Assembly (NCBI GenBank): GCA_003854995.1
Contig: RQOI01000279.1
Coordinates: 1 to 5,652 of the forward strand
Direction: 5' to 3'
DNA length: 5,652 nucleotides
DNA from: Candidatus Zhuqueibacterota bacterium
GTDB taxonomy: Bacteria; Zhuqueibacterota; Zhuqueibacteria; Residuimicrobiales; Krinioviventaceae
Below the pieces are notes generated by a model. That model searched no databases. It was given only the letters and a program-made list of their open reading frames with translations, and was not told the origin of the DNA. The number at the start of each line of letters is the position of its first letter. Position 1 is the first letter of the stretch. Shown one piece after another: positions 4,701 through 5,652 of the stretch. Both the position numbers and the translations under genes were made by a program.

Positions 4701-5652
4701 GCGATAATGAGATATTGACGGTCAGTGCCTCGCCTGGCGTGAGGGTGACGGCTGATTCATAGTCGAAATAGCCTTCTGCGGAGGCGGAGAGCATCTGCCG
4801 GACGGTGCTGGATAGATCTGTAAAGTGTACGGTCAGTGGGGCAGAACCGCTGCGCGGTTCGCCGGAAAAATCGGCACTGAGCATGTTTGTGGGAATGTTT
4901 TCGAGTGTATAGTAGCCATCGCTGTCCGTGGTGGTGCTTCTGCCGGCGACGGAGATGGTGGCGTTCGGGATCGCCACGCCCGTGATTGCATCTGTCACTC
5001 GTCCCTTCACTGTCGCCAGGCTGGCGGATGCGGCCTCGACTCTCAGGGTGATGCGCGAATCACCATAACCGGTCGCGCTCGCGGTGATGACCGACGTACA
5101 GCCGTCTTCAGCATCAACGGGAACAGTGACATCAAATGTGGCCACTGTCTGTCCGGCGGCGATACTGATCTCGCTGTCAACGACAAAACAGCTCGCAGAC
5201 GAGTTCAAGTTGACGATGAGAGGCGCTGTGGACGGTTCGCTCAGAGTGACGCTCATCGTCGTCGCGCCACCGGCCGGGACGGAGAGATCGTCCACTGCCA
5301 GGACGAGGCGTTTCTCTGGCACGCTGGAAATTTCAACCAGCGCCTCATAGGAGGGATGATCGGTTTTGAAATAGAACGTAATGTTCTGGCCCATGAGGCT
5401 CGACCAGTCGCCGGCCCAGCTCAGCGGCGCCACGGCAAAGTGATAATCTCCGGTCGCCCAATCGCTGATCTGCAAATGGCCGCCGTCTATGCCGCCGCCC
5501 GCCACCCATTCCATCGTGCCATCGCCGGCTGCATTCCACCCCTCGTTGCTCGAATCAAAATCACTCGCATGGATTGTGCCAACCCGTATCTGATCGATGC
5601 CACCGACATCATCGCCTGTGTGCATTTCGGTTCGAATGCGAAAGCGGGTGAC
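1792..5652 (-). CDS. Large multidomain surface/secreted protein with vWA, cohesin-like and dockerin-like domains and a T9SS sorting tail (5' partial)
   Basis: The reading frame is open to the right edge of the window. Nine codons precede the first in-window Met (5623-5625), and no signal peptide follows it, so the true start lies outside. Residues here are numbered from that Met (1277 to the TAA stop). The order is: laminin-B-like (20-102); beta-sandwich repeat (106-197); CarboxypepD_reg (203-309) interrupted by a PKD N-terminal half (249-274); YfaP/DUF2135-like (313-445); PKD C-terminal half (472-526); short Ig-like segment (531-595); vWA (598-785); cohesin-like 1 (823-951); dockerin-like (967-1032); cohesin-like 2 (1046-1173); T9SS type A tail (1188-1277). 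The protein is expected to cross the inner membrane by Sec and the outer membrane by T9SS, then act at the cell surface in adhesion or matrix assembly. The ligand is unknown. There is no catalytic domain in the visible part. No frameshift or stop interrupts it, and the gene appears intact in this window. Confidence 0.93.
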   Translation of the reverse strand, partial: VTRFRIRTEMHTGDDVGGIDQIRVGTIHASDFDSSNEGWNAAGDGTMEWVAGGGIDGGHLQISDWATGDYHFAVAPLSWAGDWSSLMGQNITFYFKTDHPSYEALVEISSVPEKRLVLAVDDLSVPAGGATTMSVTLSEPSTAPLIVNLNSSASCFVVDSEISIAAGQTVATFDVTVPVDAEDGCTSVITASATGYGDSRITLRVEAASASLATVKGRVTDAITGVAIPNATISVAGRSTTTDSDGYYTLENIPTNMLSADFSGEPRSGSAPLTVHFTDLSSTVRQMLSASAEGYFDYESAVTLTPGEALTVNISLSPVITESELRIVLNWGDVPRDLDSHLLVPGSAGGDPFQVYYSSKGKTDDYPYAMLDIDDRSGFGPETITISQFVAGRYIFFVHNYSREQPITVSNAVVQIYSRTGLLHTVNVPLVGDGAYWHICDIDGATGQVTIKNTIGGDQPRLGARSLMKTIAKSEIASAADILSWQWDFNDDGIVDATEQNPSYTYTAAGNYSVSLTISDGVNTYTERKNNYITVTSDTLELTGYDVNVTGVDIANFPLVKCFVSVVDAVLRTPAETLGLANFDVTEENLDVLSLTVSPLDIASGAKADIVFVFDVTGSMGDEISMLKERSLAFADLLASRGIDYRLGLVTFSDEVEAINDFTADANEFKTWISGLVASGGGDTNENALEGIEAATRLSYRDNTQRIGILITDADHHEAGESGDGSTDQTTNSIIDLLNSSQITMHVVGKPDWDPHKKIAYDTGGRYYWITGDFSDIIDSISDLVTKQYVVTYVSPTPTPDDNWRDIEITVIKDEKGGIGTGRYYIGASRLIMNPPTLLGRVDDTFVLDIRAESVVNMGMAHFNITFDNTKIEALNVNEGDFLLQGGASSTFIQEIKNPNGRIEISTTRLVNGQEPGVTGSGLLAQISFKVKVQDCTSNIEFQTPDVRHPDNSPLYVTTSGASLRSMGIAGASDLLCDFDNDLDIDTRDFALLGTYWKPGNDADGDVGPAAGAVPLLTPDPDALVNYEDLFVFTRMWNWYHAALLSAPVLAKSTGDLTWQCSKTTDSSLRLAFELQNICDLSMGHFILHYDARHCAFRSAQEGHLLQPDASPVALLVEETAAGTLEVSFSRLTAVGAQAGVNGTGVLLTLDFERRDAAADLAVQVNDIDFRSPQNTQIYVKTAIDNTDHSTVQTPTHYALANYPNPFNSRTTIEFQVPEAGEIKIDVMNILGQPVKTIAQERFEAGSHKVVWDGVDDAGHDVVSGTFILRLQAGSRQIVHKILYLK
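1795..2064 (-). other. C-terminal FlgD-like / T9SS type A sorting domain
   Basis: Residues 1188-1277 begin THYALANYPNPFNSRTTIEF, followed by VPEAGEIKIDVMNILGQPVKTI, AGSHKVVWDGVDDAGHDVVS and a final GTFILRLQAG...IVHKILYLK. YPNPFN-x-x-T-x-I, V-x-N-x-L-G-Q-x-V, G-x-H-x-x-x-W-D-G and the terminal K-I-L-Y-L-K are the hallmarks of T9SS type A tails. The domain directs the protein through the type IX translocon. In the known systems it is then removed, with attachment to A-LPS or release. Confidence 0.9.
2107..2490 (-). other. Cohesin-like domain 2
   Basis: Residues 1046-1173 follow the first cohesin-like domain strand for strand: LSMGHFILHYD against NMGMAHFNITFD, EGHLLQPDAS against EGDFLLQGGAS, TLEVSFSRL against RIEISTTRL, GVNGTGVLLTLDF against GVTGSGLLAQISF, and NTQIYVKT against NSPLYVTT. 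It is more diverged from the cohesin consensus than the first copy and was recognised mainly through that comparison. The two copies flank the dockerin-like segment. Confidence 0.65.
2530..2727 (-). other. Dockerin-like calcium-binding segment
   Basis: Residues 967-1032 contain an F-hand loop D969-x-D971-x-D973-x-D975-x-x-x-x-D980 followed by FALLGTYW. A second, less regular, acidic stretch (DADGDVGP, then DPDALVNYEDLFVFTRMWNW) occupies the position of the second loop. This layout (LLGTYW, DVGPAAG, VFTRMWNWYHA) is a form of dockerin type I seen between cohesin-like domains in FCB-group proteins. Calcium binding is expected at the first loop and less certain at the second. Confidence 0.7.
2773..3159 (-). 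other. Cohesin-like domain 1
   Basis: Residues 823-951 contain DTFVLDIRAESVVNMGMAHF, NITFDNTKIEALNVNEGDFL, GRIEISTTRL, GVTGSGLLAQISFKV and a closing PLYVTT. The pattern of a V-x-N-M-G-x-x-x-F-x-I-x-F-D strand, then EGxFL, then a G-x-G-x-L-x-x-I-x-F strand is that of the cohesin/CBM-like fold. In cellulosomes cohesins bind dockerins. Outside them, as here, they are frequent in large surface proteins of unknown role. Confidence 0.7.
3271..3834 (-). other. von Willebrand factor A (vWA) domain with intact MIDAS
   Basis: Residues 598-785 open with the hydrophobic strand ADIVFVFDVTGSMGDEI. The metal-ion-dependent adhesion site is complete: D606, T608 and S610 (the DxTxS form of DxSxS), T675 in SGGGDTNENALEG, and D704 in ILITDADHHE. 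A bound divalent metal and ligand binding through it are expected from the family. The GGGDTxENAL form is common in bacterial secreted vWA proteins and close to the integrin-beta style. The segment just before (531-595, with NFDVTEEN) is the short Ig-like piece that often precedes such vWA domains. Confidence 0.9.
4048..4212 (-). other. C-terminal part of a PKD domain
   Basis: Residues 472-526 run DILSWQWDFNDDGIVDATEQ, then NPSYTYTAAGNYSVSLTISDG, and end YITV. These are the W-x-W-D-F, N-P-x-Y-x-Y and G-x-Y-x-V-x-L-x-x-x-D-G hallmarks of PKD domains. The usual opening strands with APLTVxFTD are missing directly before it. The preceding residues (LMKTIAKSEIASA) do not resemble them, and the missing half is found about 200 residues upstream. 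Confidence 0.8.
4291..4689 (-). other. YfaP/DUF2135-like domain
   Basis: Residues 313-445 contain ELRIVLNWGDVPRDLDSHL near the start, then DIDDRSGFGPETITI, VHNYS, AVVQIYSRTGLLHTVNVP and a closing WHICDIDGATGQVTI. The L-x-W-x-x-x-x-x-D-L-D-x-H-L signature and the later H-N-Y-S and W-x-I-x-x-I-D-G elements resemble the YfaP/DUF2135 group of exported beta-rich domains of unknown function. Assignment is by recognised pattern only; a profile search would settle it. Confidence 0.5.
4699..5019 (-). other. CarboxypepD_reg-like domain, interrupted by 30 residues
   Basis: Residues 203-309 begin with the characteristic LATVKGRVTDAITGVAIPNA, followed by ISVAGRSTTTDSDGYYTLENIP, the G-x-V-x-D and T-D-x-x-G-x-Y hallmarks of carboxypeptidase regulatory-like folds. 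The expected next strand (LSASAEGYFDYESAVTL) does not follow NIPTNM directly but comes 30 residues later. Removing residues 249-278 joins NIPTNM to LSASAEGY and gives a textbook domain end. These domains are non-catalytic spacers or adhesion modules in surface proteins. Confidence 0.75.
4804..4881 (-). other. Detached N-terminal half of a PKD domain
   Basis: Residues 249-274 read ADFSGEPRSGSAPLTVHFTD plus LSST, the standard first strands of a PKD domain (usually ADFTASPTSGSAPLTVQFTD followed by S-x-G-x-I-x-S-W-x-W-D-F). The W-x-W-D-F half is absent here. It appears at residues 472-526, where it in turn lacks these first strands. The segment sits inside the CarboxypepD_reg domain and is bracketed by two Met-Leu-Ser-Ala copies (residues 248-251 and 278-281). 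Confidence 0.7.
5320..5568 (-). other. Laminin-B (domain IV)-like module in the large protein
   Basis: Residues 20-102 begin SDFDSSNEGW and continue with a Gly-rich stretch, a D-x-x-T-G-D-Y-x-F-x-x-A-P element (55-67), G-D-W-S-S-L-M-G-Q (72-80) and an N-I-T-F-Y-F-K strand (81-87). This matches the usual laminin-B pattern: FD..eGW, then a YFxAPxKFLGD-like element, then a strand ending in LK or FK. Such beta-sandwich modules occur in bacterial secreted proteins as likely carbohydrate- or matrix-binding parts. The residues before it (RFRIRTEM...GGIDQIRV) look like the end of another beta-rich domain that continues outside the window. Confidence 0.6.

Noticed and set aside
4153..4707. 184-codon + strand open frame opposite the YfaP-like domain
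   Set aside because: It overlaps conserved domains of the - strand protein along its full length and has no recognisable family features.
5623..5625. ATG taken as the start of the large - strand gene
   Set aside because: The frame stays open for nine more codons to the window edge (VTRFRIRTE before the Met), the Met sits inside what looks like a domain end, and no signal peptide follows, so it is an internal Met of a partial gene.

Overview
The window holds one complete gene, one very large gene that runs off the right edge, and a repeat-bearing intergenic stretch on the left. The complete gene (337-1647, + strand) encodes the tRNA methylthiotransferase MiaB, a housekeeping radical-SAM enzyme. 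Facing it on the - strand is a partial gene (1792-5652) for a multidomain surface or secreted protein of more than 1286 residues. Its C-terminus is a FlgD-like/type IX secretion (T9SS) type A sorting domain, with the YPNPFN motif and a final KILYLK. That tail, together with the cohesin-like and dockerin-like modules, suggests a bacterium of the Bacteroidota/FCB superphylum or a related candidate phylum (KSB1-, Calditrichota- or Zixibacteria-like). This placement is inferred from protein style; no rRNA or other marker is present.

Layout. Positions 1-336 carry no gene. They hold CGCAAAG-type repeats: a 10-bp hairpin at 37-67, and a pair of long inverted arms at 57-94 and 248-284 flanking an AT-rich core, which looks like a MITE or a REP-like element. 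miaB follows, with its start fixed by an in-frame stop directly in front of it. The two genes converge on a 144-bp gap (1648-1791). This gap contains a strong intrinsic terminator that works only for the - strand gene: a 17-bp stem with three G-U wobbles, then a run of six Us.

The large protein, read from the right edge leftwards, contains: the end of an unidentified domain; a laminin-B (domain IV)-like module; a beta-sandwich repeat; a carboxypeptidase regulatory-like (CarboxypepD_reg) domain; a YfaP/DUF2135-like domain; the C-terminal part of a PKD domain; a von Willebrand factor A (vWA) domain with a complete MIDAS metal site; a cohesin-like domain; a dockerin-like calcium segment; a second cohesin-like domain; and the T9SS tail. 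The most notable feature is that the PKD domain is in two pieces. Its N-terminal half sits inside the CarboxypepD_reg domain, about 200 residues upstream of its C-terminal half, and is bracketed by a repeated Met-Leu-Ser-Ala.

The two genes show no functional link. MiaB acts on tRNA in the cytoplasm. The large protein is predicted to be exported across the outer membrane and to work in adhesion or in assembling surface structures. No CRISPR array, tRNA, rRNA, transposase or phage gene is visible.
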